Assembly (NCBI RefSeq): GCF_008727755.1
Contig: NZ_CP044231.1
Location: 868,001 to 932,000 of the forward strand
Direction of reading: 5' to 3'
DNA: 64,000 nucleotides
DNA from: Microbacterium caowuchunii
GTDB lineage: Bacteria; Actinomycetota; Actinomycetes; Actinomycetales; Microbacteriaceae
Positions 9,086-17,548 of the stretch are shown here, piece after piece; position 1 is the first letter of the stretch; each line of letters starts with the position of its first letter. Both the position numbers and the translations under genes were made by a program. A model generated the notes under the pieces. The model made no database searches and was not told the origin of the DNA. It saw only the letters and a list, made by a program, of their open reading frames with translations.

Positions 9086-10099
9086 ATGGACGGCGTGAGC
9101 GAGCTCGACGACGTCAGGACCCGGTACGACCGGTTCGCCGGGAGCGAGGCTCCGGGACGATCCGCACTGTACGCGACGTGGGCACGCATCGCCTGTGACG
9201 ACGAGGACGTGACGGCCGTGCTCGCCCGGATCCCGGCGACCCATCGCCAGCCTCCGCTCGTCTTCGCCGTGAGTCGGCTGCTCGGGGCCCCCGAGGATCC
9301 CCCGGCGGCGTGGGCGGAGTGGGTGCGCCGGAACGCGGACCGGCTCGTCACGGAATGCTCGACGCGCACCATCCAGACCAATGAGCCCCTCCGGTGCGCG
9401 GCCCTGCTCCCCGCCCTCGCGCTGGTCGAGGGGCCGATCGCCCTGCTCGAGGTCGGGGCGAGCGCCGGGCTGTGCCTGTACCCCGACCGCTACTCCTACG
9501 CCTATGGCTCGCCGGACGGATCGGTGGCACGGCTGGATCCCGGGACCGGGCCGTCGACTGTCGTCCTCGAATCCGAATGGCGCGGGGGCGCGGTCCCCGA
9601 ACGGCTGCCCGATGTCGTGTGGCGCGCCGGGATCGACCTGTCGCCGCTCGATCCCGCGTCCCCGGCGGACCGCGCCTGGCTCACCGGCCTCGTCTGGCCG
9701 GGGGAGGAGGGGCGGCGCGAGCGGATCATCGCGGCGGCCGACATCGCGGCGGCGGATCCGCCGAACCTGGTGCGCGGGGATGCGGCGTCCCCCGGCGTCC
9801 TGGCTGCGCTCGCCGCATCCGCTCCCCGGGATGCGACGCTGGTGGTCACGACGCCCGGGGTCCTCGCGCACGTGCCCCGCGTGCGCCGGACGCCGCTCAT
9901 CGCCGCCGCCCGCTCGCTCGGGCGCTGGGTGACGATCGACGCGCCGTCGCTGCACGAGGAATGGGCTCATCCCGCCGACGTGGCCGATTGGCCGCCAGGC
10001 CGGTTCGTCCTCGCCCTCGACGGCGGGGTGCTCGCCGCCGTCGATCCACTCGGGGCGAGCGTGGAGTGGCGTCACGGCGCGGACGGGTTCCGCGGTTAG
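9086..10099 (+). CDS. DUF2332 domain protein
   Basis: 337 residues in the form starting at ATG 9086 (MDGVSELDDVRTRYDRFA); the GTG at 9095 is an equally plausible start. The order of motifs fits DUF2332: an N-terminal helical region, SRLLGAPEDPPAAWAEW, the RCAALLPAL segment, then LLEVGASAGLCLYPDRYSY, which resembles the glycine-rich motif I of SAM-dependent methyltransferases, and a C-terminal VVTTPGVLAHVPR. Family function is not established; a methyltransferase-like fold is suggested by the motif. Cytosolic. No strong ribosome-binding site is seen, so it may be read from a leaderless mRNA. Confidence 0.82.
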   Translation: MDGVSELDDVRTRYDRFAGSEAPGRSALYATWARIACDDEDVTAVLARIPATHRQPPLVFAVSRLLGAPEDPPAAWAEWVRRNADRLVTECSTRTIQTNEPLRCAALLPALALVEGPIALLEVGASAGLCLYPDRYSYAYGSPDGSVARLDPGTGPSTVVLESEWRGGAVPERLPDVVWRAGIDLSPLDPASPADRAWLTGLVWPGEEGRRERIIAAADIAAADPPNLVRGDAASPGVLAALAASAPRDATLVVTTPGVLAHVPRVRRTPLIAAARSLGRWVTIDAPSLHEEWAHPADVADWPPGRFVLALDGGVLAAVDPLGASVEWRHGADGFRG

Positions 10100-10108
10100 C
10101 GTGGAACC

Positions 10109-10396
10109 GTGCCCGTCGCCTCCCATCCCGCACCCAGCGATCCGCCCGTCCGGGCGGGGCTCGGCGACCGGGACCGCGACATCCTCGACTTCGAATCCCG
10201 GTGGGGCGCCCATGCGGGCGCGAAGGAGGAGGCCATCCGTGCCGAGCTCGGGCTCGCGCCCGCCCGCTACTACCAACTGCTCAACCGCCTGATCGACACC
10301 GAGGCGGCGCTCGCGCACGACCCGATGCTCGTCGGGCGGCTCCGCCGCATCCGCGAGGACCGTCGCCGCGCCCGCGCGTCGCGGATGGCCGGTTGA
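10109..10396 (+). CDS. DUF3263 domain protein
   Basis: 95 residues, GTG start. The core LGDRDRDILDFESRW, followed by GAKEEAIRAELGLAPARYYQLLNRLID, is the DUF3263 signature, a short actinobacterial helix-turn-helix-like domain with predicted DNA binding. The tail is strongly basic (RRLRRIREDRRRARASR). The gene sits nine bases after the DUF2332 gene and 36 bases before the LytR_C gene. That DUF3263/LytR_C order is common in actinobacteria, where the small protein may regulate its neighbour. Confidence 0.85.
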   Translation: MPVASHPAPSDPPVRAGLGDRDRDILDFESRWGAHAGAKEEAIRAELGLAPARYYQLLNRLIDTEAALAHDPMLVGRLRRIREDRRRARASRMAG

Positions 10397-10431
10397 CCGG
10401 GCTCACGGCATCGGTTCGGTAGCATCGGGGG

Positions 10432-11034
10432 GTGCCGCGCCAGAGCTTCCCCCGTGATCGCTTCGACGATCTCCCGGAGGGATCGGGACGGGTGGGGGCC
10501 CATCGGGCCGAGAACCCGCGCATGCGACCGGGCGTCATCGCGCTCTGGGCGCTGGTCGCGACGATCCTGCTCGTGATCATCGGCATCTTCGGGAGCCTTG
10601 TGGCATCCGGCCGTGTGACGCTCTTCCCGACCCCGGAACCCACCGTCGAACCGATCCCGGAGGTGGCCGCCGTCGTCGACACGTCCTTCTCCGTCGTCGT
10701 GCTCAACGCGACCGGCGAGCAGGGCCTGGCCACGACCCTGAAGGATGAGATCGTCGCCGCCGGATGGAGCGCCGACTCGGTGCTTGCCAGTCAGGCGAGC
10801 GTCACCGACTTCCCGGAGACCACCGTCTACTACGCGTTCCCCGCCGACGAGGCCGCCGCGCTGGGGTTGGCGGAGGTCATCGGCGGAGCCAGGGTCGAGC
10901 AGAGCGATCGGTACCAGCCGCTCGACGACCCGGGCACCGATGAACTCGACGAGAGCCAGTCCGCCCAGCTGACCGTCGTCATCGGTCTCGACCGCACCGC
11001 CGCCGGGGCTCCGGAGCCCGAATCCGCCGAGTGA
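10432..11034 (+). CDS. Membrane protein with LytR C-terminal (LytR_C) domain
   Basis: 200 residues, GTG start. Cytoplasmic Arg-rich N-terminus, one membrane helix at about 32-55 (GVIALWALVATILLVIIGIFG), a Pro/Glu linker, then the extracytoplasmic LytR_C domain: VVVLNATGEQGLATTLKDEI, AAGWSADSVLA, TTVYYAFPAD. LytR_C domains usually accompany cell-wall polymer ligases, but no LCP catalytic domain is present here, so this is a stand-alone wall-associated accessory protein. The acidic C-terminal tail is unremarkable. Confidence 0.85.
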   Translation: MPRQSFPRDRFDDLPEGSGRVGAHRAENPRMRPGVIALWALVATILLVIIGIFGSLVASGRVTLFPTPEPTVEPIPEVAAVVDTSFSVVVLNATGEQGLATTLKDEIVAAGWSADSVLASQASVTDFPETTVYYAFPADEAAALGLAEVIGGARVEQSDRYQPLDDPGTDELDESQSAQLTVVIGLDRTAAGAPEPESAE

Positions 11035-11084
11035 CGCGCTCCTCGCGCCGCCTCCGGGCGGTGCGTGTTTCCGCGGCGTAAACA

Positions 11085-11105
11085 GTTGACGGCGCCCGTG
11101 TCAAC
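11085..11105. promoter_or_regulatory. Inverted repeat upstream of the cold-shock gene
   Basis: GTTGAC (11085-11090) and GTCAAC (11100-11105) form a 6-base inverted repeat with a 9-base spacer, about 80 bases upstream of the CspA start. It could be an operator. A candidate minus-10 element TACGAT lies at 11144-11149 and the CspA ribosome-binding site AGGAG at about 11171. Function is inferred only. Confidence 0.3.
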
Positions 11106-11181
11106 AGTGCCGACTTCGCTGCCCGGATGCGGGGCCCGCTACATACGATGAAGGCGTTTCCACCCGCTTCAGGAGATTCAC

Positions 11182-11385
11182 ATGGCTCAGGGCACCGTCA
11201 AATGGTTCAACGCCGAGAAGGGCTTCGGCTTCATCACGTCCGGTGATGGGCAGGACGTCTTCGTCCATTACTCGAACATCGATATGACCGGCTTCCGCGT
11301 CCTCGAAGAAGGACAGGCGGTCGAGTTCACCGTCGGAAGCGGGCAGAAGGGCCCGCAGGCCGAGGAGGTCCGCGTCCTCGCCTGA
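11182..11385 (+). CDS. Cold-shock protein (CspA family)
   Basis: 67 residues, the normal length of a single cold-shock domain. RNP1 (KGFGFIT) and RNP2 (VFVHYSNI) are intact, so it should bind single-stranded RNA and DNA as an RNA chaperone. It begins [17 protein letters not shown] at an ATG preceded by AGGAG. Monocistronic, with an upstream non-coding stretch of about 150 bases that holds a possible promoter. A second cold-shock-domain gene lies at 21371. Confidence 0.95.
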   Translation: MAQGTVKWFNAEKGFGFITSGDGQDVFVHYSNIDMTGFRVLEEGQAVEFTVGSGQKGPQAEEVRVLA

Positions 11386-11500
11386 GGATCCGCCTCCTCG
11401 CCTGAGGATGTCTCCGCATCCGTCCGACCCCGCCGGCTCCCGAGCCGTCGGGGTCGTCGTGCGTGCGGGTCACGCCGCGTGACGCGTCGGTCCGGAGTGG

Positions 11501-11527
11501 CTTGCACTCGATGGGGTCGAGTGCCAG
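11501..11527. promoter_or_regulatory. Upstream, imperfect CIRCE operator of groEL
   Basis: Arms 11501-11509 and 11519-11527 match the CIRCE arms TTAGCACTC and GAGTGCTAA at 7 of 9 positions each, with the standard 9-base spacer. It overlaps the predicted groEL promoter, so HrcA bound here should block RNA polymerase. Confidence 0.8.
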
Positions 11528-11530
11528 AAT
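11502..11530 (+). promoter_or_regulatory. groEL promoter (minus-35 TTGCAC, minus-10 CAGAAT)
   Basis: TTGCAC at 11502-11507 and CAGAAT at 11525-11530 are separated by 17 bases. Transcription would start near 11537, inside the second CIRCE element. The minus-35 lies inside the first CIRCE element. Confidence 0.65.
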
Positions 11531-11533
11531 GAG

Positions 11534-13218
<1,685 letters not shown>

Positions 13219-13235
13219 TCTGATCAGAACCACTG

Positions 13236-13272
13236 AGATGGGCCCCTCCTCCGGGAGGGGCCCATCTTGTTG
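13236..13272 (+). terminator. Rho-independent terminator of groEL
   Basis: A perfect 14-base stem (13236-13249 with 13254-13267) and a 4-base loop TCCG, followed by TTGTTGTT. It lies 18 bases after the groEL stop. Confidence 0.93.
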
Positions 13273-13332
13273 TTCCCGGGTGGTGTGCACGGGCTGGCAC
13301 CCGCCCGCCGCACATCCGCCCCTCCCGCCTCC

Positions 13333-14106
13333 GCGCACAACGGCACAGATGGGCGGTGACGCGCCGGGCGAGGCGCTCGGACCTCGGGGTGTTGCGCCGG
13401 ATCTCCGCCGTTGGGCTGTGGGCGGTGGCGGATCTCGGGGACCGTCGCGTGGACATGGCCGGCGGGGGCATCGGGGATGCAGAGACCTGTGACGGATGAC
13501 GCAGCGGCACCCGCGCCCGGGCATCTGTCGCACATCGGCACACCGCATCCGAGCACAACAGCACAGACAGGGGGTGACGCGCCGAGCCATCCGGCCGCAC
13601 CTCGGCGTGTTGTGCGGGATCTCCGCCGCTGTGCCGGGGGTGTGGGTGTCTTTGGGTGCGGTTGCCTGGACATTGCCGGCGGGGCCCTCGGGATGCAGAG
13701 CGCCTGTGACGGATACCGCAACGGACCCGCGCCCCCGGAATCTGCGGCCGGCACATCGGCATATCGGCACAGGGCATCCGCGGTCAGGCACCCACACGAC
13801 GGCGCAGATGGGCGGTGACGCGCCGGGCGGGGCGCTCGGACCTCGGGGTGTCGCGCCGGATCTCCGCCGTTGTGCTGTGGGCGGTGCGGCGGTGATGGGT
13901 GCCGTTGTGTGGGCATGGCCAGCATGGCCCCCCGCGATGCGCAACCCTGTGATGGATGGCGAAACGGAGCGCCCGCTGAATCTGGGACGCATCGGCACAC
14001 GGCATCCGCGCCCCGACATCCGCGCACAGCGGCACAGATGGCCCGTGACGCGCCGGCCCGGCGGGCCGGATCTCGGCGTGTTGGGCGGGAGCTCCGCCGT
14101 TGTGTT
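13333..14106. repeat. Four degenerate copies of a ~230-bp tandem repeat, no gene
   Basis: After the groEL terminator lies about 0.9 kb without a credible gene. It contains four diverged copies of one unit, starting near 13333, 13549, 13778 and 14004. Shared landmarks in each copy are GGTGACGCGCCG (or CGTGACGCGCCG), a CTCGG.GTGT segment, GGATCTCCGCCG-like and CCGCCGTTG-like words, and a trailing CATCGGCACA..GCAT. Each copy also holds an imperfect palindrome of about 80-85 bases: ACAACGGC and AGATGGGC at one side, and GGATCTCCGCCGTTGT at the other. Long frames on both strands are artefacts of high GC and of the repeat itself; their translations only repeat low-complexity Arg/Pro/Ala words. Confidence 0.75.
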
Positions 14107-14108
14107 CG

Positions 14109-14183
14109 GAATCGGCGCAACCCCGGGGGCTGTGCGAATCGGCGCAACCCCGGGGGCTGTGCGGATCGGCGCAGCCCGCGGAG
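14109..14183. repeat. 27-bp tandem repeat, two exact copies plus a degenerate third
   Basis: Positions 14109-14135 and 14136-14162 are identical 27-base units (GAATCGGCGCAACCCC followed by GGGGGCTGTGC). A third, mutated copy starts at 14163 (GGATCGGCGCAGCCCGCGG). It directly abuts the end of the transporter remnant. Confidence 0.85.
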
Positions 14184-14191
14184 TGGTGGGA

Positions 14192-14410
14192 TCAGAGGTG
14201 ACCGGCCGCGCCCTCGACGGTCTCTTCCAGCACCGTTTCGACCTCGCGCCGCTGCGGCTCGCGCATGGCGATGAGGACCAGCGCTGCGATGACCGCGCAC
14301 AGCGCCGCGGCGACCCAGAGTCCCGCATGCATGCCGTCCACGAAGGCGTTGTTCACCGCGGGGAAGGCGTCGAACGGGATACCCGCCGACGCGGCTTCCG
14401 CACCTCGACG
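14192..14410 (-). pseudogene. 3' remnant of an MFS (DHA2/EmrB-type) drug transporter
   Basis: The last ~72 residues of this frame read like the end of a 14-helix drug:proton antiporter: an FVDGMHAGLWVAAALC segment (last helix entry), a hydrophobic run VIAALVLIAM and a polar tail ending EGAAGHL. Everything upstream of about 14410 in the frame is non-homologous Arg/Ser-rich sequence and then antisense to the WXG100 gene, so the other 13 helices are missing. It therefore looks like a decayed 3' fragment, not a working gene. It borders the repeat block on one side. Confidence 0.65.
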
Positions 14411-14495
14411 GGAAGCGGGGTCGAGGCCGCCGCAGGGATGACCTGGGCGGCGACGATCGCGGACGGCAGTCGGCTCGAGCTCCCGGCCCCCGTCC

Positions 14496-14783
14496 TCAGC
14501 GGAACAGTCCCATGTTGGCCTGCTCCGCCTCGGCGTACTGCTGACCGGCGGCGGCGAGAGCGAGGTGGATGGTGCCGAGCGCATCCTCGACCGTCCGCTG
14601 CGCGGCGCGCCACTGCTCCACGCTGCCCTGGAACATGCCCGAGGCCGCGCCCGTCCAGGACGACTGCAGCGCCTGCAACTGGGACATGAGCGACGTGGCT
14701 TCGCCCTGGATGCGGTCGGCGGTGCCGCGGATGGTGGCGGTCGCGGCGATGACGGCATCACTGTCGACGGAGAAGACGGCCAT
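14496..14783 (-). CDS. WXG100 family protein (ESAT-6-like type VII substrate)
   Basis: 95 residues, the standard length. Two amphipathic helices joined by a turn with the Trp-x-Gly motif (SSWTGAAS, about residues 42-44). The second helix ends with a YAEAEQANM segment similar to the YxxxD/E secretion tail. ATG at 14783 (MAVFSVDSDAV) follows AAAGGGAG by a few bases; the longer GTG form starting 14825 is rejected. WXG100 proteins are exported as dimers by type VII secretion. No EccC/EssC or partner WXG100 gene lies in this window. Confidence 0.9.
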   Translation of the reverse strand: MAVFSVDSDAVIAATATIRGTADRIQGEATSLMSQLQALQSSWTGAASGMFQGSVEQWRAAQRTVEDALGTIHLALAAAGQQYAEAEQANMGLFR

Positions 14784-14880
14784 GGAGACTCCCTTTCTCG
14801 TAGGAGCCTTCAGCGTAAGAACCACAGGTTCCGAGCCCGGCGCGCACGAGGCAACGGGGGACGGGCAGCACCCCTGCGCC

Positions 14881-15012
14881 GGTGGGGAGGAGCGGAACCG
14901 CCGGTGGGGAGGAGCGGAACCCCCCGTGGGCAGGAGCGGAACCGCCGGTGGGGAGGAGCGGAGCCCCCGGTGGGGAGGAGCGGAACCCCCTGTGGGCAGG
15001 AGCGGAGCCCCC
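14881..15012. repeat. 22-bp tandem repeat, six copies
   Basis: Six consecutive 22-base units of the form GGTGGGGAGGAGCGGAACC plus GCC or CCC, with small variants (CGTGGGCAGG in copies 3 and 6). It lies between the WXG100 gene and the end of the histidine kinase gene and is non-coding. A C-run and two short GGTCAGGC copies follow, reaching the kinase stop at 15031. Confidence 0.9.
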
Positions 15013-15030
15013 GGTCAGGCCCCCCCCCGG

Positions 15031-16671
15031 TCAGGCAGCCGGGTCGGTGGACGCGGGGTCGGTGGCGGGCTCGGCATCGCCGGGAGTCGGCGTCTCGTCG
15101 CCGTCCGGGCCCGGGGCCAGGGGGAACGCCACGCGGAAGGTGGCACCGCCGCCGGGGGTGTCGGTGACCTCGACCGTGCCGTGCAGGGTCTCCACGATGG
15201 AGGCGACGATCGACAGGCCCAGCCCGGAACCGCCGGTCTCCCGGGCCCGGGACGTGTCGGCACGCCAGAACCGCTGGAAGATCTGCGTCCGGATCTGCTC
15301 GGGGACGCCCTCGCCGTGGTCGATGACCTCGATCCACCCCATGCCGGCCTCCGTGTCCGTGCCCACCCGCAGCTCGATGGGAGCGTCCGGGGCGGAGAAC
15401 CGCTGCGCATTGCCGAGGAGGTTCGCGACGACCTGGCGGATGCGGTTCTCGTCACCGGTGACGATGGGCGCGGAGATCGGCTTGGCCTCCTCGAACGGAA
15501 CGGGCAGCGGCGTGATCTCTCCGGTCTCGCCCTTGGGCTTTCGCCGCAGGCGCGAGGCCAGCCCGATCGCGGCGGTGGGTACGGGACCGCGCCGCTTCAT
15601 CGGCGACTCGGTGGGGGCGGTGGAGACCGGAGGAGTCTGCAGGGTGCCCGCAACCGGGGCGCTGTCCAGCACCGTGACGGTGCGCTGCGGTGCCGCGGCG
15701 CGCACGTCGAGTGCGGCGTCGCGGGCGATCGGGCGCAGGTCGACCGGGGTGAGGACGACCGCCCGGCGCTCGTCCAGCCGGGCGAGCGCGAGGAGGTCCT
15801 CGACCATGGCGGTCATCCGCATGGCCTCCTTCTCGATGCGCTCCATCGCCTGGCCGGTTGCCTCGGGATCCGAGATCGCCCCCATCCGGTACAGCTCCGC
15901 ATACCCGCGGACCGTCACCAGGGGGGTGCGCAGCTCATGGCTGGCGTCGCCGATGAAGCGGCGCATCTGACGGACGGTGGCGTCGCGCTCGCTGAGGGAC
16001 GCATCCACACGCCCCAGCATCGCGTTGATCGCGCGTTTGAGCCGGCCGACCTCGGTGGTGGCCGGTTCGATGTCGGTCATGCGCTGGCTGAAGTCGCCGC
16101 CGGCGATGGCCTCGGCGGTGCGTTCCACCTGACCGAGGCTGCGGAAGGTGAGGGTGACCACCATCCGCACCAGGAAGGCGCTCGCGACGACCGTCACCAG
16201 CGCGAGGAGCGTGTAGATGCCGAGGTACGTCGCCACGACCCGCTCGGTCGGCAGGGTCGAGATGGCGACCAGCTGCGTGAACAGGTCGCTCGTGCCCTGC
16301 ACCTCGGTCACGCTGAGGGTCGCGCGGAAGTGCGTGCCGTTCGAGCCCTTGATCTCGAAGACCTGACCCTGCGCGGCGTAGGCGCGGTCGAGGGCGATGG
16401 AGGCGGGATAGGCCGGGACGACATCGGACCCGCCGCCGCCCGCCTGCGCGACCGCCGAACCGTCGGCGCGGTAGATCGCCAGGAAGTAGTCGGTGCCCGG
16501 CGGGTTGTCCTTGGGCGTGAAGACGACCTCCCCGTCCTCGACGGAGACGTCGAGGAGCGTGTTCGCCACCGGCCCCTGCGCCAGCTGGAGCAGGGTCGAG
16601 TCGAGGTTGGCGAGCAGGGTCGTGCGCAGGAACACCATGGTGCCGAGACCGGCGGCCACGAGCCCGATCAC
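15031..16671 (-). CDS. Two-component sensor histidine kinase
   Basis: At least 546 residues. Order: membrane helix 1, extracytoplasmic sensor of ~140 residues, helix 2 (YLGIYTLLALVTVVASAFLV), HAMP, DHp with H-box FIGDASHELRTPL, then an ATPase domain with N-box RQVVANLLGNAQRFS and G-boxes (IDHGEGVP, GGSGLGLSIV). The ATPase domain is interrupted by a ~60-residue Pro/Lys-rich insert. It autophosphorylates on His and passes phosphate to the response regulator encoded just upstream. The given start is the GTG at 16671, but this cuts helix 1 in half. The frame stays open upstream and restores the helix (VTGVTVAVL), with no ATG, GTG or TTG before the regulator's stop. The real start may be CTG at 16758 or 16776. 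Confidence 0.92.
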   Translation of the reverse strand: MIGLVAAGLGTMVFLRTTLLANLDSTLLQLAQGPVANTLLDVSVEDGEVVFTPKDNPPGTDYFLAIYRADGSAVAQAGGGGSDVVPAYPASIALDRAYAAQGQVFEIKGSNGTHFRATLSVTEVQGTSDLFTQLVAISTLPTERVVATYLGIYTLLALVTVVASAFLVRMVVTLTFRSLGQVERTAEAIAGGDFSQRMTDIEPATTEVGRLKRAINAMLGRVDASLSERDATVRQMRRFIGDASHELRTPLVTVRGYAELYRMGAISDPEATGQAMERIEKEAMRMTAMVEDLLALARLDERRAVVLTPVDLRPIARDAALDVRAAAPQRTVTVLDSAPVAGTLQTPPVSTAPTESPMKRRGPVPTAAIGLASRLRRKPKGETGEITPLPVPFEEAKPISAPIVTGDENRIRQVVANLLGNAQRFSAPDAPIELRVGTDTEAGMGWIEVIDHGEGVPEQIRTQIFQRFWRADTSRARETGGSGLGLSIVASIVETLHGTVEVTDTPGGGATFRVAFPLAPGPDGDETPTPGDAEPATDPASTDPAA

Positions 16672-16772
16672 CAGGACCGCGACCGTGACCCCGGTGACCT
16701 TCGCGCGCAGGCTCGTCCCGCGCCACCAGCGCGTGATGCCGTCGCCTTCGGCGCCCAGGATGGACCCCCGCC

Positions 16773-17465
16773 TCAGGAGTTCTTGCCGGCCTTGAGCATG
16801 TACCCGAAGCCCCGCTTGGTCTGGATGAGGGACTCCTCGGTGTGCGGGTCGATCTTGCGGCGCAGGTACGAGATGTAGCTCTCGACGATGCCGGCGTCAC
16901 CGTTGAAGTCGTACTCCCAGACGTGGTCGAGGATCTGCGCCTTCGACAGCACGCGGTTCGGGTTCAGCATGAGGTAGCGCAGCAGCTTGAACTCGGTGGG
17001 GCTCAGCTCGATCTGGCTGTCGCCCACGAACACGTCGTGCGTGTCCTGGTCCATCGTGAGCTCGCCGGCCCGGATCACGGACTCCTCATCGGCCTGCATG
17101 GTGCGTCGCAGGATGGCCTGGATGCGGGCCACGATCTCGTCGAGGGAGAACGGCTTGGTCACGTAGTCGTCGCCGCCGGCGTTCAGACCCGTGATCTTGT
17201 CCTCGGTGTCGTCCTTGGCGGTCAGGAAGAGGATGGGCGCGGTGTACCCGGCCTCGCGGAGGCGCTTGGTGACGCTGAAGCCGTTCATGTCCGGCAGCAT
17301 GACGTCGAGCACGATGAGATCCGGTTCCTCTTCGAGGACGGCCGAGATCGTCTGCGCGCCGTTGGAGACGGCGCGGACCTGGAAGCCGGCGAACTTCAGG
17401 CTCGTGATGAGCAGGTCCCGGATGTTCGGTTCGTCGTCGACGACGAGGATACGCGGAGCGGTCAT
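16773..17465 (-). CDS. OmpR/PhoP-family response regulator
   Basis: 230 residues. Receiver domain with acidic pocket (VVDDE), phospho-acceptor Asp54 (LIVLDVMLPD), conserved Thr/Ala (LTAKDD) and Lys104 (YVTKPF), followed by a winged-helix DNA-binding domain (LSPTEFKLLRYLMLNPNRV ... SYLRRKID ... TKRGFGYML). Full length. It binds DNA as a dimer once phosphorylated by the adjoining kinase, whose frame begins at or beyond this stop. The target genes cannot be told. The strong resemblance to actinobacterial envelope-stress regulators is an impression, not proof. Confidence 0.95.
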   Translation of the reverse strand: MTAPRILVVDDEPNIRDLLITSLKFAGFQVRAVSNGAQTISAVLEEEPDLIVLDVMLPDMNGFSVTKRLREAGYTAPILFLTAKDDTEDKITGLNAGGDDYVTKPFSLDEIVARIQAILRRTMQADEESVIRAGELTMDQDTHDVFVGDSQIELSPTEFKLLRYLMLNPNRVLSKAQILDHVWEYDFNGDAGIVESYISYLRRKIDPHTEESLIQTKRGFGYMLKAGKNS

Positions 17466-17548
17466 AGGCCCATTATGGTGACCGAGTCCATGCGCCGCCT
17501 GAATATCGCGCGCAGGGTCGAAATATTCGGCTCGGCGAAAGGCGCGGA

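Noticed and set aside
11086..11114. TTGACG at 11086 as minus-35 of the cold-shock promoter
   Set aside because: At a 17-base spacing the minus-10 would be GCCGAC, which is not acceptable; TACGAT at 11144 is the better minus-10, without a clear minus-35.
13333..14183. Possible CRISPR or coding repeat-protein region
   Set aside because: Repeats are long, diverged and without spacers of constant size. Frames in both directions lack codon bias and a ribosome-binding site.
14881..15012. Possible CRISPR array
   Set aside because: The 22-base units are directly adjacent without unique spacers and there are no cas genes, so this is a simple tandem repeat.
16671..16900. Alternative minus-strand frame starting near 16900 as kinase N-terminus
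   Set aside because: That frame (15935-16900) is out of register with the kinase and overlaps the response-regulator gene; its translation is Arg/Pro-rich noise.
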